A DNA stretch of 15,109 nucleotides. Source: Treponema sp. UBA1226. Its GTDB lineage: Bacteria > Spirochaetota > Spirochaetia > Treponematales > Treponemataceae. The notes beneath the pieces are model-generated. The model made no database searches. It saw only the letters and a program-made list of their open reading frames with translations, and was not told the DNA's origin. Of the stretch, positions 14,624 to 15,109 are shown piece after piece (the stretch's first letter is position 1; the number at the start of each line of letters is the position of its first letter). The position numbers and the translations under genes were made by a program. The stretch spans positions 98,345-113,453 of the forward strand of contig DBWY01000006.1 of assembly GCA_002309195.1 (NCBI GenBank), given 5' to 3'.

Positions 14624-15109
14624 GCCTGCCACCAGCTGAACATAAAATTCACGTACATCAAAACCAGGAATGTTTTCACGGTTAAGATCAATCATGTCTC
14701 CGTGCGAAATTCCGCGCACTCCCTTTACCGTAAGGAAGGTATATTTTGTTCCCCATTTAAATGACCGCTCACCTACAAGACCGTCATTAGGCCCGTCAAA
14801 TTCTTTTACAAGCCTGTATGAATAGTTAAGCGGGAACTGTCCGCCTTGAGGAATATTTAATTTTGAACCGACGCTCTGATAGTAAACTTCGCTCTTATCC
14901 TTAACATTTTCGTTAAACTCTTCACATGCAGATGCAGTAAGATCTTTTACAGATTCAACAAAATCAGGATTTTTATCACCGAGATTTTTAAGAGTATTGT
15001 TGTAAACAGACGCAACCATCTTTACCTGTGCTTCTGGAATTTTATTTAAAAGATAATCTGCAAATTCACATCCTCTGTGCGGAGTATTAATAGTTGTAAG
15101 ACTTGCAAC
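14603..15109 (-). CDS. Lipase/esterase of the alpha/beta-hydrolase fold (partial, 5' end beyond window)
   Basis: The reading frame is open to the right window edge, so only the C-terminal 168 residues are visible. The fragment begins VASLTTINTPHRGCEFADYL, which matches the strand and oxyanion-side loop that follow the nucleophile Ser in bacterial triacylglycerol lipases (T.GTPHRG). The catalytic Asp is probably in DGPNDGLV (fragment residue 109) and the catalytic His in GISHGDMIDL (residue 136). The GxSxG nucleophile motif should lie a short way beyond the edge, so signal peptide and localisation cannot be judged. A reading beginning at the Met at 15019 would omit conserved sequence and is not the real start. 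The 3' end overlaps the DUF1893 gene by 21 bases, tail-to-tail. Confidence 0.85.
   Translation of the reverse strand, partial: VASLTTINTPHRGCEFADYLLNKIPEAQVKMVASVYNNTLKNLGDKNPDFVESVKDLTASACEEFNENVKDKSEVYYQSVGSKLNIPQGGQFPLNYSYRLVKEFDGPNDGLVGERSFKWGTKYTFLTVKGVRGISHGDMIDLNRENIPGFDVREFYVQLVAGLKERGL

Overview
The window looks like chromosomal DNA of a low-GC spirochaete, most likely a Treponema. I base this on the AT-rich composition, on a membrane-anchored PilZ protein encoded with a signal-peptide alpha-helical-repeat protein, and on the general style of the proteins. The genus is an inference, because no rRNA or other strong marker is present. Genes are packed very tightly: eleven lie on the minus strand and two on the plus strand, and no gap between genes exceeds about 150 bases. 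I see no mobile elements, CRISPR arrays, tRNAs or rRNAs.

Layout from left to right. (1) The 5' part of a glycolytic GAPDH gene (minus) with its own consensus-type promoter. (2) A rho-independent terminator that closes a two-gene unit: a huge DUF2157-type membrane protein and a GDYXXLXY-type protein. (3) A three-gene minus-strand unit: PilZ (c-di-GMP receptor type), an exported helical-repeat protein, and a short ComEC/Rec2-like channel protein without the usual nuclease domain. (4) A lone plus-strand CPBP (CAAX-like) membrane protease gene. It starts 30 bases from the divergent PilZ gene and ends overlapping its other neighbour. (5) A five-gene minus-strand operon with abutting or overlapping junctions: FemAB-like peptidoglycan aminoacyltransferase, RNase Z, Gld-type ABC ATPase, fused GldF/GldG-like permease plus auxiliary protein, and a DUF4340 protein. 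(6) A lone plus-strand DUF1893 gene. (7) The 3' part of an alpha/beta-hydrolase lipase (minus) that runs off the right edge.

The clearest functional modules are an envelope-related operon (5), in which a Gld-like ABC system sits downstream of a cell-wall branching enzyme and the housekeeping tRNA 3' nuclease, and a possible c-di-GMP/DNA-uptake unit (3). The most unusual sequence-level signals concern gene ends. Both plus-strand genes overlap the convergent neighbour tail-to-tail, one of them inside an exact inverted repeat bounded by the two stop codons. Three genes have -10-like hexamers so close to their start codons that leaderless transcripts are plausible. I found no obviously new multi-gene defence or biosynthetic system. 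The best candidates for undescribed biology are the nuclease-less ComEC with its PilZ/helical-repeat partners, the DUF2157/GDYXXLXY pair, and the Gld-like transporter in a non-gliding lineage.
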